The notes under the pieces were generated by a model. It was not told where the DNA came from. It did no database searches and saw only the letters and a list, made by a program, of their open reading frames with translations. Below are positions 1 through 14,235 of a DNA stretch of 64,000 nt, piece by piece. The translations under genes and the position numbers were made by a program. Within the stretch, counting starts at the first letter, position 1; each line of letters starts with the position of its first letter. This DNA comes from Balanoglossus misakiensis. Taxonomy: Eukaryota; Hemichordata. Location of the stretch: NCBI GenBank assembly GCA_040954595.2, contig CM082578.2:12586001-12650000 (forward strand). The letters run 5' to 3'.

Positions 1-1607
1 CCTATACAGTTGACTTTTTGAGTCAGCGTAAGCAATTGTAGACGTTTCCATTTATTTCAAACACTGTGGATTTTTGCATGAGTTGTTATATTGTGCAAGC
101 CGTTGGGCCCCTCACATGGCGCCTGGTCGATGTTGATCATGATACCTTTAATCAAAGCAACACTGTCAATGATGGATGTGGTATTTCACTTTCTATTACA
201 TGTGTGTAAGTGGGTTACCGATTAGGTTGGTCTAATATTGAAGATACTGTAATGAATCCATCACCTTGACCTCGTGACAGTCTGATATTCATCTTGACTG
301 CTGACACGGGGTCATCCTGGGTCATATTCTGTTTACCTGACCTGATGACACCGAGGTCAACCTCTGTTCACTTGACCTGATGACAAGGTCAGTGTATATT
401 TACTGGCTATAAATACATGTATACACAAGCATGTACACTTGACATCAACAGAATAATAAGCTAAACATATAGATAGCCAGATTCCAGGAAAAAATGGTTA
501 TCAGATATTAGGAATATGTGTACTCCTTATTTCAAGATGCAAGTTTCCAAGTCAGAGACACATAATTTATATTCCACACACCTACACACTGTATACAATG
601 TATATTGCCAAAGTTTGTACATTAATGGCCTCTCTGTCTGTTCCAATCATCCGATGTCGGATATGACTTTCATTAATTGTAATTTATTCCAGAGTGCCAG
701 GCGATTAGTAAGCCATTAGGGTGTACAGCTATGCAAACTGTGTGTGCTTCCAACCCTAAATAAAGTCTGCTGACTACAGTATAATATCTACATATATTTC
801 TCCTCAGAGTACTGTAATGAAATTTGCAAATTCAATATGGGCCGATTCATTTCTCCTACGTGGGTTTATTGTATTGACAACCAAATTCAGCCATCATTAG
901 GAAATGATATTCCCTTGGTGTTGCAATGAAGCAAAATGCATCTTCACAATATAAAGTAATTGAATCACAGCCAGGCGATTATGCAGGCGTAATAAGAAAC
1001 AGTATCCATCATTGTGGATTCACAGAAATTTCACACTTTAGTCTAGAAAATTGGACAAGCTCGGCGCTTGTACACGGCCACGGATCTCAAAACTCAACAC
1101 TATTGAGCAATTTGGAAGCACGCCGTGGAAATTCTGTAGGATGACCTGACACGTGACAAACAGTCTCCGTTTTACTGTGTGACATGAAAGTAAATTGTGC
1201 TTGGAATTTGCAGAAAGCGCCGTGGGTATTAACAATGAGGATGAGGCTACATGTATCTGTGGCAATTATTTTTATCAAATTCAACCTGATTTTATATATT
1301 AAGACTAAAATTTGCAATATTATAAATACTAAAATACTGTTATGGGAAATTAACCAACAACACGTTTTATATGATTTATTCTAAAAGGCACCAGTGCATC
1401 TGATGTCACATTCATAACTTACCAGTATACTAAAATGTGATTACATGTAGTAGTAGCTAGAGCACGCATGAATAAATACCAATACCCTCACAAGCAAATT
1501 TTTTGTCGCACTGTCAGTTAAGTTGACATGTAGTTGGTGTCATCACCAGTAAGCTTGCTTGCTTGCTTAGCACCAGGAAGTAGCTATCAGTATCAACATC
1601 AACTCAC
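1..1607 (-). other. SRPK intron 3 (partial, runs off the window)
   Basis: This is the sequence downstream, on the minus strand, of the SRPK exon 3 donor. The kinase-domain exons should follow but lie outside the window. I see no exon here with SRPK similarity, no RNA gene and no obvious mobile element. The short open frames in it lack splice support or recognisable similarity. Confidence 0.6.
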
Positions 1608-4600
1608 CCTTGCAGTAGTCGCTGGAATCTTCTTGCTCCTCATCGTCAGATCCCAGGATCTCTTCGTCTTCCTCCTCGTGCTTGTAGCGATCCTCGGCAT
1701 AATGGTGGTGCGGCTGCGGCGGCTCTGGTGTGACTGCAGCGCTGGCTTCGTCGAAGCTGTTGCTGCACAAGCAAACACAGTGACCCATGTTGTTAGAACC
1801 CAGGGAGAGGAGGAGGGGGAGGAACGATGATGCACTTCGCAGTACTGTACCTCACTGGTCGGTAATTAGCAGGGTACCATTTGGGGTGTTTTACAGACAC
1901 AAACTAAACACACTGCAGAAATTGCCCAACTGTCCGCATGTAATATTCATTAAGATCGTCTTGACCCAATTCAGGACATACAAGACATTGAATATGCAAG
2001 AGCGGACATCTTCTGTAGGATGGGAATTCTCTCCCGCATCCACGGCCTTCATTCTAGAGAGTTCGATGTATATGACAAAACTATGCTGATATTAATGTAC
2101 CAAGCATAAATTATAAATAAAACACTGTAACCACAATCCCAACTCATCATTCATTGACATCTGTGACAAAACATTTTTTTTCCTATTTTGCTAAAGATTT
2201 TATGAATCATCACAAAATCCAGGTATTAAAACCAGGTATTACAACAGCTTCAATGAGCAATGAAAATCATTCTGAAGAGGTGACTACTAAAATATGACCC
2301 AAACAGAATCATAAAAGCTGGTTTCACAGAACATGACATATGTTATAGAACGATGTACGATCTGATTTATGAAGTGTATTTTATCGATATTTGTTTTCAG
2401 AACTATGAACTACTGAATGCATCCCATGGGGCCAATAATTATCACGTTAAATCACTCTTGCCAGAAATGATGCGCTAGGAATTTTACACGTTCTCTTTCA
2501 TGTAATTACTCTCGAAGTTCTTGAAATTAAAAGAGGAAGAAAATCCATAGTGAGCAGCCACCCACTTGTCATTGCTATCACTGAGAGTAAGCTGTAATGC
2601 GGATGGGTTAAGTCATCATGTATGCTCACTGTCACAGCGCAAATGCAGATGTCTGACTTTTGACTTTTTGGAGAAGAAGCAGGAGACGACGACAACAAGC
2701 TCTTTAGACACAGAACAGCACTCGAGCGCACCGCAACGGCAAATTGACACAATTTGAGTGGACCGCTACGCTGCAACATACAGGCACGGCCCCTGAGACA
2801 ATCAGGTGACCTTTTGCTGACGTTAATCTCAATATACGCTTCGTAGTCAAGGTGGAAAATTCCTTCAGTGAGGGACTAGGCAAAATCTAAGCTGGATCGC
2901 TCAAACGATATATTTATAAAATTCCTTTCTTCTTCTGGATACCGAAATGAACTGATGAGATTTTGTTGGATTTGAAAAAGATACCTCTAATGTTAATATT
3001 TTGAGATGCCTTGGTTGCGCTTCGGAAATAATAACGTTTTAATAAATTGGGGTAGGCACAATTACCTGCGAGTATTAATGGCACAATGTACATAGCAACA
3101 AATGTACATGGAAAGGGGGGGGGGCAGTAATAGTTTCTGTACAGACAGGACTCAACAAATATTTGGAATAATGAATTGATTAAAAATGATGTGATTAATG
3201 TTTCTCATGTTCAGATGTAATTTATAACAGAGTTTAAATCATACATGTATGAACTGGGTCTGCCGCAGAGGTGCTATTTCAGCTGACAGACTGATACATT
3301 TCTTTCTTTAAATCACAAAAGGCTGTCTGTCTGGCTGTAGGTTTGATGTTAGCCAGTTCATGTAGTTACATGCCCCACATGAGCAAACACCCATCTGATG
3401 GTCAACATAAAAAATATTCACTCAAATCTGACGCTGCCCCCCATGTGTGTGCTACTTGACAAACCTGCGCCTGTTGTCGGGTTCTTCACCGCCGTCCAGA
3501 TGACCGAGTACAGCCGGCATGGGGGACTCACTCACTGTTTATCCTCGCTCGAAAAACTCCCAGTCAGCGCCGTACACAAACACAAACAGCAGAAGACAAA
3601 GCCGGGTAATCGGGTTGGCCGAGCACAATAGGCTATTCAAATGAGAGCCCCTGAATCGCAAGCCACAATGCCCGCCAATACTAACAACTTGAGCGCATTG
3701 TGCTGCGCTTACAAATACCCCCACCACGGGGTCACCTGACTACAATATCCAGGTGACACAGGCCAATCAATGACAGCCTCTCTTTTCACCCACACAATAA
3801 GAAACACAGATTTACGGAATTGCCGTGAAATAAAAGAAAATAAGCTAAGAAAAAGATCAATAAACCTAATGAGAAAGGAACATTTCTTCAAACCTTCAGG
3901 GAGGATTAGGAACGTTTTGGACATAAAATAGTTACAATACATGCACATGACACAAGCAACAATACCGTAATCTCACTATCATGGTCATAAAACAAATAAC
4001 TCAAGGTTTTGTTTTTTAATCCAAGCTATTTATACAGCTTACAGTCACTCACAATGTCAGTAGTCAAAAACCACTTTGTAAACACTGACAATATCAAAAT
4101 CTGACGTATTTTTTCGCTATGCAGACAACGCAATGATGTCATCGTGTCGATATTGAACAATAGTGCTATTCATTCACCTACTGATGTGCGACACATTGAT
4201 TTAATATGATGCACCATCAAGATTGAGATATCATAAACTTAAGGTGGCAGGGCTTAAATCAAAATTAAAAATATTCTCATTTTCTTGATTTTCACTTATA
4301 TGTTGTATATCAATGAATATAAGCTGAATAGAAAACAGGGTGCAAGAACGAAATTGCCTCAAATTTGAAATCAACTCTTTGGAGAATAATTAGTGATGTT
4401 TTATGTAAACAAGATTGTGAACGTGCATTTTTCTCCTCATTTTCAAAATACTTCTCACACGCTTTCTTATACCAAAGAATTGAAAGATTTCAGGGGCTAC
4501 CATTTTTCTGACACTCCTGTCCCCTGTTACAGTGGGAAGGAAGTCTCAGGATTTTTATGGCTTCAACATTGTTATGATACCCATGCCACAGCTAATGAGC

Positions 4601-7600
4601 CTGTCATCCATTCCAAGTCAGTCTTCAGTTGTGCTATTTTTGGCCATACTGATGAGGCCTCGCAGATTTGCAATATTTGATTTGGCAATTTAACGCACAT
4701 GTGAAGGGATGGACCCCAATAATATTTAATCAATAATATTTGAATGTATATATGCACACACACACACATCTTCATTACATATTACGAACAGACCTTCTGG
4801 AATCACTCAGCCCACCTGAATCATATTCATTTTTTTTTTTTTTTCACTATTACAATTTGAACAAGACTCGGATCAAGTTTCACAAATGCTACAGCATGGA
4901 ACATTCTGGAGATAAAAACACGTGCACATGTGAGACAAGCGAGGAACTGATTTTGACGGAATTGAAAATGTGAAATGGAACACACATTGCCGCACACTCA
5001 AGGGACTCCATAGCTAATATTTTTTCACTGAAAAATCAACTCTTAGCAGTCGACAGCAGAACAAACCAACAGTAAATCATGGCATGTACAGTGATGTCTA
5101 AGCTCACAATACTAGCTGCGTGATGGAAATTGCTGGACTACAGATACTTGAGATTAAAATCGCAGTCGCGCGATTGAGTGAATATATTTTCCACCGAACT
5201 GCCTATTTTGTAATTAGAAGAGCGAAATACGCTCTTTTTTCAAGCGACATTAACGCTGAAAGATATTTCAGGTGATCGAACAAAGAAGAAAGAACGGACA
5301 AAAGCTATATTTTGACCCATGGTGAACTAATCAATCAACTGACTGGTATTTCATTCAATGGATTCAGTGACTAATGTCGGCCTCAAAGGGATCGTCTTTT
5401 GAATTCTTCAAAAGCACGTGAAATTCACTTGATCTGTATGCGATGACAGGTCCACAGTGCTCCTTTCTCGAGTCGAGCGCAGAATTTCAACGAGTTCTTA
5501 TCAAGGCAAACCGAAGAGCATACCACAGTAACTGTGTATAACACATACATGTAGCATATTTACTGTGCATTTTTATTCCTGGTGCCCTCATCCGGCAAAA
5601 TACGCCTACAGCACTGTCTATGTTTCTATATGGCATCGTGTAAATCATAACAGGCTGGTATGATTATTTTTAAATTCTATGTCAATAGAAAGGATTGTTT
5701 CTGTGACAAGAAAATTAAAAATTTTTGCAGGTATTTCATTTATACAGCAGGAGACAAATGACTACCGGTATGCTTGTCTCACTCTGACAGATTAGCCGGT
5801 TCAATCATCGCACTGTGGCCGTCAAAACTGAGGCAAGACAGATCCGACGTGACCCTATCCCCTCCTGGTTGTAAAACATGCCTACACACAACAAGACTCC
5901 ATCAACCTACCTACCTATTACCCTTCCCATCCCTGCCATCCGGATGACACCGGTGCATCGACATCACGCCGGACTAGACGTTAACAGACATGCCGGGGTC
6001 GTTTAATCCGAAAGGAGCGATGGATGTTCGACCATCCCCCTCCCATCAGCTGACTGCAAATGCCTTTTAAAACGCATGCAAATTGAATGGTAACGCAATC
6101 AATAATGAGAATAAATCAGGACTTTGGTTAGCCGCATAAAGCCAGTGTTATTATTTAGATCATCCGCCGTACGCACCACTGACTGACGAGGGTGATGTCT
6201 ATTTTTACTTGATTGATTGCCCGACCCACTGTTTACCACTAGTGACATCCAAAATTGGGGGGGGGGGGGGGAGAGGTTGATACCTGTAATTCAGATCCTG
6301 GAGACGGCAGGCGAACAGCTGAGAGTTCATACAAGGCTACCTGTACCTAATCTACATCCTTCATACATGTGTCACAATACAATATGGGCCGTGATTTGCT
6401 CGGCTCATAAATATTCATATCAATTTATATGAACTGTTTAAAAATTAAAACTAAGAAAACCTTCGGCCAGGATAAATCTTAACTCAGCGAAGGCAGATTG
6501 ATACTCAAATTACAGCATAAATGATGTAGCCCGCCAGCCCACTCTATGAAAACCAACCTAAATTATTCAAATTCAAAAGACATTATGCCAGACATGCACA
6601 CCAATACATTAACTTCATAAACATGGTCATGTGTTCTCAGATGAACTAATTATGTCAGACACTAGTAAACACTACAGGAACGCAACTCATTTCAATACCC
6701 GAATATCATCATCACCGCTTAATATAATTATTATTAAAAAATTCCACAAACAGTTCAGTAAGTCACTCTGCAAGGTTAAAACGCATCATAGGCGATATAC
6801 TTTAATTAATTTACAAATGTTTGGGGAAAGTAATAGATTAGCCAGCCACGTTTTCAATAATGCATTGAAGTATTGTCACCATTCCAAGAGGCATTAACAC
6901 TGGGGCCACAGCAAAGCCTCGCTAATGGAGCTTACCTAAGTCCTTGTTTTCTGTTGCATGCGGCATTCTTTGGATTAAAACTATTGATTGCTTCGGCATT
7001 TGCACGAAAAACATAAGTTATTAGTACACGGACAGACCATTCATTTCTGCTGTTATGACTCCTTGAGATATCGATGTTTCTTAGAAGTTGGCAAAACGTG
7101 TTTTAAGAATGAATCAATATCTGAAATCTGCCTCGAGATGTGAAAACACTCCAAGACACAATGTCTCCAGAATAATTTTTTGACGCATCGCTGGCACAAA
7201 ATTTCTGATTGCCAAAGGGGAAACCACATAGTCACGCCCACGAAGACACTTTTCTTGTAAACAACTTTCAAATGAGAAACATTTTTCCTTGAATTGAGAT
7301 TTGGATGTGGAAGTCTGACGTACAGTACTGCATGGATGACCACCTCTGCAATGTGAAGTGTCTCGCTCGTATCTGAGCCATTAAAAGAGTTAATACTTCA
7401 GTCTTCGCAAATTTCGCGAACACGCAGGCAATTATGAAATTGCGTGCAGCTCTTGACGACAAAATCCCTATGACATCTCACCTTTCGAAGACTTCTTGAA
7501 GACACGTACCGTCCATAATCCTGCCTTTCCCAGTGAATTAGCTGATCAATATGCTCGGTGTCCTGCATTTAGACAGCACTTACACAATCCGGAAAATGAG

Positions 7601-10600
7601 ACCATCATTTGACTGGGATATCAAATATGCAATCACAGATGTGAACAGAAAATGCAAAGACGAATGACTTAGTCTTGCAAAAAACACACACAAAAGCATC
7701 AGGATTTTAAAAAAAGACAGCCAGGAATTGAATGTAAAAAACAATTACTGTCTGCTGTGTTTACTGCCTGTGTGTCTACCTGTCAGAGACACACTGTCTC
7801 CATCTACATGTACTGGGTACGGATGATAACCGACCTTGCCACTGGCAGCTATTATTTTTCTCTGCTTATTTTTCTAAGCACTGGTGAATAATTAAGCAAT
7901 ACAAGGAATCTTGGGACACCATTGGAAATGGTTATATGCCTCGCTTCATCTCTCATGAGTAGCAATCACCGTCACCACAATCTGCGTGCCCTGTGGCAGA
8001 TGTACGCACACCCATGCAGACAACATTCCAAGAAGCCTGTGCTTTAATGACATGGCGCCCTCTAGTGTTCAAAGCTCACACCACTGGATGACCTCCAAGA
8101 TTAACGACATACCTAGCCGACACTGAATATTTCTTATTACTGCATTAAAAGAACAGATGTACTCAAGGAGCGAGTATGCAACAATGTAAAGATCAAACCA
8201 GGTCACATGATATGCCCATTTTACTGAAATGTCCTCCGCCCTGCATGAGTTCAACAACTGCTAATAATCCACTTATAGTACTGAACACACAGAAATATAA
8301 GTATAGATTTCAGGAAATGCGTAAAAAACTTTCAATATCATGTTACTACGATCCAGTTTCTTCACCTATGCAAACAGTTACACTGTGCATTCCTGCAGAT
8401 ACGCTATAATATGAGAAAGGGTAATTTGGTTGTTGTTTTTTAAAAAGAACAGGAGAACGGTCAAGTTCTGTTCATTCACACATATTTAAATCTTTTTGCC
8501 ATAAAATTAGTTCCTTGAATTTTATGTTTGTAATGTATTATGCTTTAATACTATATAAATCTTAAGGGGTAATACATAAAATAGCTAAGGAATTCATTTT
8601 CAGCCATGTTGCCCACTATTAATACAGTTAACATTGGGAACCTGTCATTGCAGATGGAATAATCAAGTATTTCATATCTACAGCTGTCAGTGCCTCTGAA
8701 TGTCAGATGACATAACACAGGCCCTAGAGCCATATTAACACCTTAGGTGTCAGCCTTCCATCGTCAAGCCTAATGCATTTGGCCTTCTTGCCTGGCATTT
8801 GGTGATTGATTTTATGCTCTTATTTACAAATACAAAGTAGAGTTCAGAAGATGAAGCTTAGAGACAACAGGAGTGTTTTGTCCAGTACTGGCAGTTCAAA
8901 CGCAGAGCAACTGTTGATTTACTGAAACAAAGTTGAAACCCACTTCACAGAGACCCGGATCACATCTGTGCAGCTGTATCATCTAACCTGTCACTGCCAA
9001 TCAATGTATTCAGCCTTCCGTTGAAGTGTACGGCAAAAAAAATCCACCAAAAAATCTACAGCATCATTTTTTCATTTTTATAACTTTACAAATCCCTTAC
9101 GATCAAAATATACCAGTTCTGTGCGAACAGATTTCAGATGAACAATGGAATTCAGGGGGGGGGGGCATTCATTCTCAGTCCTTGCAGGAGAGTGTTTGGG
9201 AGAAGTGTTCCCATGACTCCCTTCATATTGGCACCACGACATACAGGAGAGTTTGATATTCAAAAACCAGTCTGCACTTCCTGAATTTGACAAAGAGATA
9301 GGGCCACATACACTCCAGATCAGTCTGAGAAGATCTTTATAAAGTACATATTAAAACGCATATGGTTGAAATATGATAACTCTACATACTTAGTACTTAG
9401 AAAGTACATTTGACATCTACTCTTGCCATTGTTTTGAAGGCAACGGAAGAGCAACACCATAGTAATTCTTTCCTGAGTCGACTGATCAGCAATTCATATG
9501 AGTCGTGCAACTCATGCCATAATAATCTGTGAGCTACTCACAAGTTATGCAAAACCAGAGGAAACAGAACCTAAATAACAGGACTTCCTAGTGGTGTTTA
9601 TAAATCTGCTCCACAGAAAGAATAAACAGAGTTTACGCCATGTTACTCAAACACTGGTACAGCTATGCACCAGACAAAACAATTGTTTTGGGGAGATAGA
9701 AAAACAGCAAAGTTCATTTTTAACTCAGAACAGCATAATCACACCGGTCAGTACGAACCTGTGGCAGAATGCCAACACCATACAAATGTATGACTTTATA
9801 TAATCTTCATGTCTGGTCTTGATTATTCTGTTCGCGATACCACACGTGTTCCACTGTTCTAAAAAGATCTGTCTGGTATGTAAAACAAAAAATAAACGAC
9901 AAGCTTTTGCAAAAGACAACCTTGCTGCAAGCGTATCCAATACAATTATGAAACATCGTTGAATAAAGGGTTTATTTTAGTAATTTGTAATAGCGACTCT
10001 ATTCATGGCTGATACAAACATCTATAACATTGTGATATACGGTACCTTATATCAGTACTACAGAGTCACTTTCATTTGGCCAGCAGGGAGAATAACATGA
10101 TTTGCTTGTACAAGTAAATTTGAAATAGATGGCATCTATCAATGTAAGAAAATAACAAATATCACCATTTATTTCCTATGCTACACTGCTAGTATGAATA
10201 TCAATTATTATTGACCGTCATTCCAAATATGCTGGGTTACATAATAGTCAAGACTATGTACACAGCGGGATCACTGATACAGTAATAGATACAAATGTAG
10301 CTTTTAACCAGCATTTATTTCAAACTGCTTCCATGTGAGTTCCTATAGCATACTCCATTTCCACACCAACTCATATATACCGAAGATCATAATTCAAAGT
10401 CATCCAAGAAAAAAAGAAATTAACAATCACACACAACTGCAGATCTGGGCAGAACTATTGAAAATTGGGTTATCTAACCAAGATTAGAAGTACATCTGTT
10501 CTGCATAATAGTTAGAGATTATAAATTTCAATTGCATTGGCCACTGCATATATGTATTCACAAATTAAACATGTTTTGATGACTCAGAACTTTGGCATAT

Positions 10601-12987
10601 GCCTATACCACCATATGTGACGTTTAATTTGTTATCAACCAGTTACCAGCTAAAAAAGGGGACTACCAGTAGTCCCTCATTTTCAACCATTTCTTTCTAG
10701 AATAGATATCAAATTTTATCACATCTAATACACTGATTAAACAAAATCAATTTCATACTTAGTGTCAAGACTATTTTTGAATGTGTTGAAGAACCCAAAG
10801 TGATAACATCATGAATGTTACTGGGTAAAATCATCTTGTTGAAAAAGGATTGAAGTCTTTGCATGTGTTAAGCATATGTTTTACTTGATTGGGCATACAC
10901 TATTTGGATAATCAGAGTACAATCTACCCGGGTAGCAGGCTGACTGAATGATCTGTACTCTTTCACCCTATTTTTCCTATGAAGAGGTCCAGCCACACTG
11001 TTTTAACAATGGGGTGGGTTAGACCATGATTTGGCAGAGAAAGGGAGAGTGATATGTGACTCTGTTCCTTGGATATCTCCTAGGAGGGCTGTAAACTACA
11101 GAGACACATTCTTGTGTGCATGCTAAGAGACACAGCCATTTGCTTGCAGAAGAAAACAACGTACAGTAAATCCTGACACAGTTCGGCACAGTCCAGGTGA
11201 CCTTAATAGTTCAGAGGTGTCCCAAATACAAAGGTGAAATTCTGTTCAATATAGCAGACAAGCCTACCAGTCACTTAGCAATTTGTATGCGATTTTATGT
11301 CTCAATAAAGATTCTTCCCTCATTCAGCTCTTCCCTATCTTTCCCAATGTTAGGAGCCTATGTGATCACACGGGTTACTCGATCACATCAATCTGAATGT
11401 GTTAAATCAACTCGCCTAATGGCAAAATATGCATTTATTTTATTACAAAATAACTGTCTAATCAGTATACTGAATTTGGCAAAACTGAGGCCCTTTACTC
11501 GACAATTCTCAATGCTTAATGGAATTAACAGGTTTCACAACACTGAACTTTGCAACAAGCATTTCAGCAAAGAGTTTATCATTCCTATTGCCCTACTTAC
11601 ATGCAGCATACTCCTGTCACTAAGATAAAGATAAGGACAAGAAAGCTAAACCATGCAAAACAGAAAACATGAACTTGCAACCTGCCAGATACACATACAT
11701 TTGATATATAAGCACTTACCATTATTTTGCAGTGAGTGAGCTAAATGTGACAATGGCCTTACTTTTTTTCTGTCTACACAGTGATCTTGGGTTTAAAATA
11801 ACTAGCAGACTGTAACCTCTAATCAAATTATCAATATTTCAAATACAATGTTATTTATGTCTCACAGACTGTAACCCTAAAACAATATGTCAAACACAAT
11901 GTTATTTACAAATGTATGTTTCCTGATGATTATCTCACCTGTTCACCAAAACAGAGACTCTACACTTTACAATTTGGTCATTTCACAAATCATTAATTGT
12001 ATGGAAAATCCACCAAGCAACATTACTATTAGTATTAATACTATTGTTATTATCATTATGACATTATATTGTTATTATTATTATTATTATTTAATTAATA
12101 TCAAGAATGTTATCATCATTATTGTGCCTACTGTTGTCGAGGAAACAAACCAAGTTGACCTCTGGGAGTTCAAATGATGGCTCTATTAGTTTATGTGAGA
12201 TTTCACCTCATATATTGTTTACGTCAATAACGTGTAACAGTTTACAATAGCTAAAATAAAGCGCAATATATGAACAAAACACACGAACTCAGTCTCAAGC
12301 CAGATGCCGCTTTTGCTATACGAGTAAATGACAATGTCGTATTGGCAACTGAGGTTGATGAAACAATGAAGACCGTTTCTGGAACGATGCCATGCTGTAC
12401 GGGTACAGTCTGTAATATTGTCAATACAATGTATACGTAAAAGTAGTCTCGGATACCTATTATCATTTCCATTCACACTACTCTGTAGTGTTAGATTTGA
12501 GGCCTTCAAAATATCCGGAAAACAGTACGTACATAGTCACACGAACGGGACCGGCTGTCAGGAATCCTACACAACGTTACTATTATTACATTGTGATTCA
12601 TCCTGCATCAACATGAACACACAGGCAGCTCATCGCTACGCCTCGATTCGGTGACGGATCTGAAAACCGGGGCTGACCTAAGTACAAAGGTAGCTAGGAA
12701 TGAAAACCTTAATTAATATTTTTAACAGAGTCTAAATATTTTTTACACAATTCTCGTAGTTTCTCAATGAAAACGTTCCCCTCACCTTGCCCTCTTGATG
12801 GTATTTCTCTCATCTGGCTTTAGACGATTCTTGGGAGGTTTGCCCCGTTTTTTCCGCGCCTGGATGGCAAGAACTGAAATCGAGACACCGGAAACAATGC
12901 ATGAGTAAGTAAAGATCATATTATTGTTATAATACCTTAAAAACTTATAACAATTTGCATACCTTTTCTCTGTCCTTTGGAGCTCAT
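1608..12987 (-). CDS. SRPK: SRSF protein kinase (SRPK), N-terminal 89 codons, partial
   Basis: SRPKs phosphorylate Arg-Ser repeats of SR splicing factors, in the cytoplasm and nucleus. Three coding exons are present: 12963-12987 (ATG at 12987, 8 codons), 12786-12873 and 1608-1762. Phases 1, 2 and 1 join correctly. The second exon encodes the basic motif VLAIQARKKRGKPP, which matches the start of vertebrate SRPK1/SRPK2. The third encodes an acidic stretch with EEILGSDDEEQED followed by DYCKG, the block that directly precedes the kinase domain in this family. The acceptor of exon 3 (gtgcag, 1763-1768) lies inside an open frame whose apparent start at 1788 is therefore not the protein start. The kinase domain is outside the window to the left. 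The acidic block looks like a CK2 target, by analogy with the family. Family assignment is firm; SRPK1 versus SRPK2 cannot be decided. Confidence 0.9.
1763..12785 (-). other. SRPK intron 2 (about 11 kb)
   Basis: This long intron separates the basic and acidic N-terminal exons of SRPK. It holds many short unsupported open frames, G/C homopolymer tracts (for example 6257-6271 and 9157-9166), TTA-rich stretches near 12060-12090 and two small hairpins (5218-5240 and 10659-10676). I see no convincing coding exon in either strand. Two locally GC-richer patches, near 2650-2790 and 3470-3720, could be alternative promoters or first exons, but nothing in them is recognisable. Confidence 0.6.
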
Positions 12988-13130
12988 CGTAAACTTTTTG
13001 GCCACCACTTTTCTGATATTAACCTCTACCACGCGTGCGCAAATTGGCGGCGCGGTGCATTGTGGTACCAAGGAAAGCTGTCAGACCAACGAACACGACT
13101 GGCATGCTGAGACGTATCCTCAAGCGTCTG
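12988..13130 (-). promoter_or_regulatory. Probable SRPK promoter / 5' UTR region
   Basis: The sequence immediately upstream of the SRPK ATG is GC-rich relative to its surroundings. It carries acgcgtgcgc (about 13031-13040), similar to an NRF1 half-site, and aaattggcggc just after it, one mismatch from a YY1-type AAnATGGCGGC element. No TATA box is evident. Both motif matches are by eye and the transcription start is not known. Confidence 0.35.
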
Positions 13131-13313
13131 TTGACCACGACAAATGTTGTGTTGTGTAAAATTGCTGACAAGTTAATAAGATGTATGTATCTTTGACGTC
13201 AGCAAATAAAAAGTAATCATCAATCTGTGTTCCTCTTTTTACAAATGCATTCAAATTTACATGATACCAGATACCTTCATCTTCAATGGACCATGCATTA
13301 TCTCTACACATCC

Positions 13314-13426
<113 letters not shown>

Positions 13427-14020
13427 GGCCCATTCATCCAATGTCAGGCCAAATTTCATTACATGTTCTGGCATCCCAAACATCAAAATCTCATCTGATG
13501 TTTTAATATTGCAAACATAAATTTAAAGAAATAAAAGATAATGAACTCATTGCTGTATAGTTGCTTCAAATATCTGTGCTTAGCCTTGGGGTGGGGTGGG
13601 GGGTGTCAGCAGATCAAGCTCTCGGGGGAGTCCTTTAACGTTATTAACAATCCAAAGCTTTAATACATGTATTTTCAACAATTACACATACACATGTTGT
13701 GTGGTTTCACAAGGAAGTGACAAGTTGTAAGTTTTTGAGATGACACACTTTAACAAAGTTCAAAATATAAAAGAAACGCATATCAGATTAATGTACCCGG
13801 GAAAATAAATGTGAAAGTCACTCAATCAAATCCGTTGACATTTTGCACACTTGACATCTAGTAAATAAAAAAGATGGAACCAACGGCCCATATGAAAACT
13901 CAGATATTCCTATTGTATAATTTTGTCTGAAGTACATGATGAGTTTTTGTGGCCAATGCTATTCCATGAGAATAACAAATTTACATAAAGTTGTATCGGT
14001 TTACAAAAGAGAGCTGAATT
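13427..14020. other. Intergenic sequence, nothing recognised
   Basis: AT-rich sequence between the microsatellite and the first 46-bp repeat unit. It has a G-rich patch near 13590-13605 and no supported gene, RNA or element. Confidence 0.5.
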
Positions 14021-14066
14021 ATAAAGCATAAACTTTTAAAATACTTGAAAAATGCAAAATGATTTA
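14021..14066 (+). repeat. 46-bp direct repeat, copy 1
   Basis: This unit begins ataaagcataaacttttaaa and ends gattta. It recurs at 14381-14426 and 14427-14472. Copies 2 and 3 are exactly adjacent. Copy 1 is separated from them by about 314 bp of inverted-repeat sequence, as if a three-unit array had been split by insertion. Confidence 0.85.
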
Positions 14067-14235
14067 TTATATTATACCAGTATATTGATGGTGTAAATCA
14101 CGCTATTTGATTGGTCGAGACACGACACGTGACCGTGATATATTAGCCATATACCACAGTCATATATCATAGTCAAAGAAAATGCCTTTTTAAAATGTTT
14201 TATGCAAAGTTTCAATATACTGGCATAATATAATA
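14065..14235. mobile_element. MITE-like element with 24-bp terminal inverted repeats
   Basis: The left end (14065-14088, tattatattataccag...) is the reverse complement of the right end (14212-14235) with one mismatch over 24 bp. The 171-bp interior contains no open frame of note. Size, AT-rich termini and lack of coding capacity fit a non-autonomous DNA transposon. No target duplication could be assigned because both ends abut other repeats. Confidence 0.6.

Noticed and set aside
1567-1788. Open frame starting MGHCVC as a complete small protein
   Set aside because: Its C-terminal half is SRPK exon 3; the first codons are intron sequence up to the acceptor at 1763. Kept only as a possible alternative start in the findings.
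11197-11628. 143-codon plus-strand open frame inside SRPK intron 2
   Set aside because: No similarity, AT-rich composition and no splice or promoter context; likely chance.
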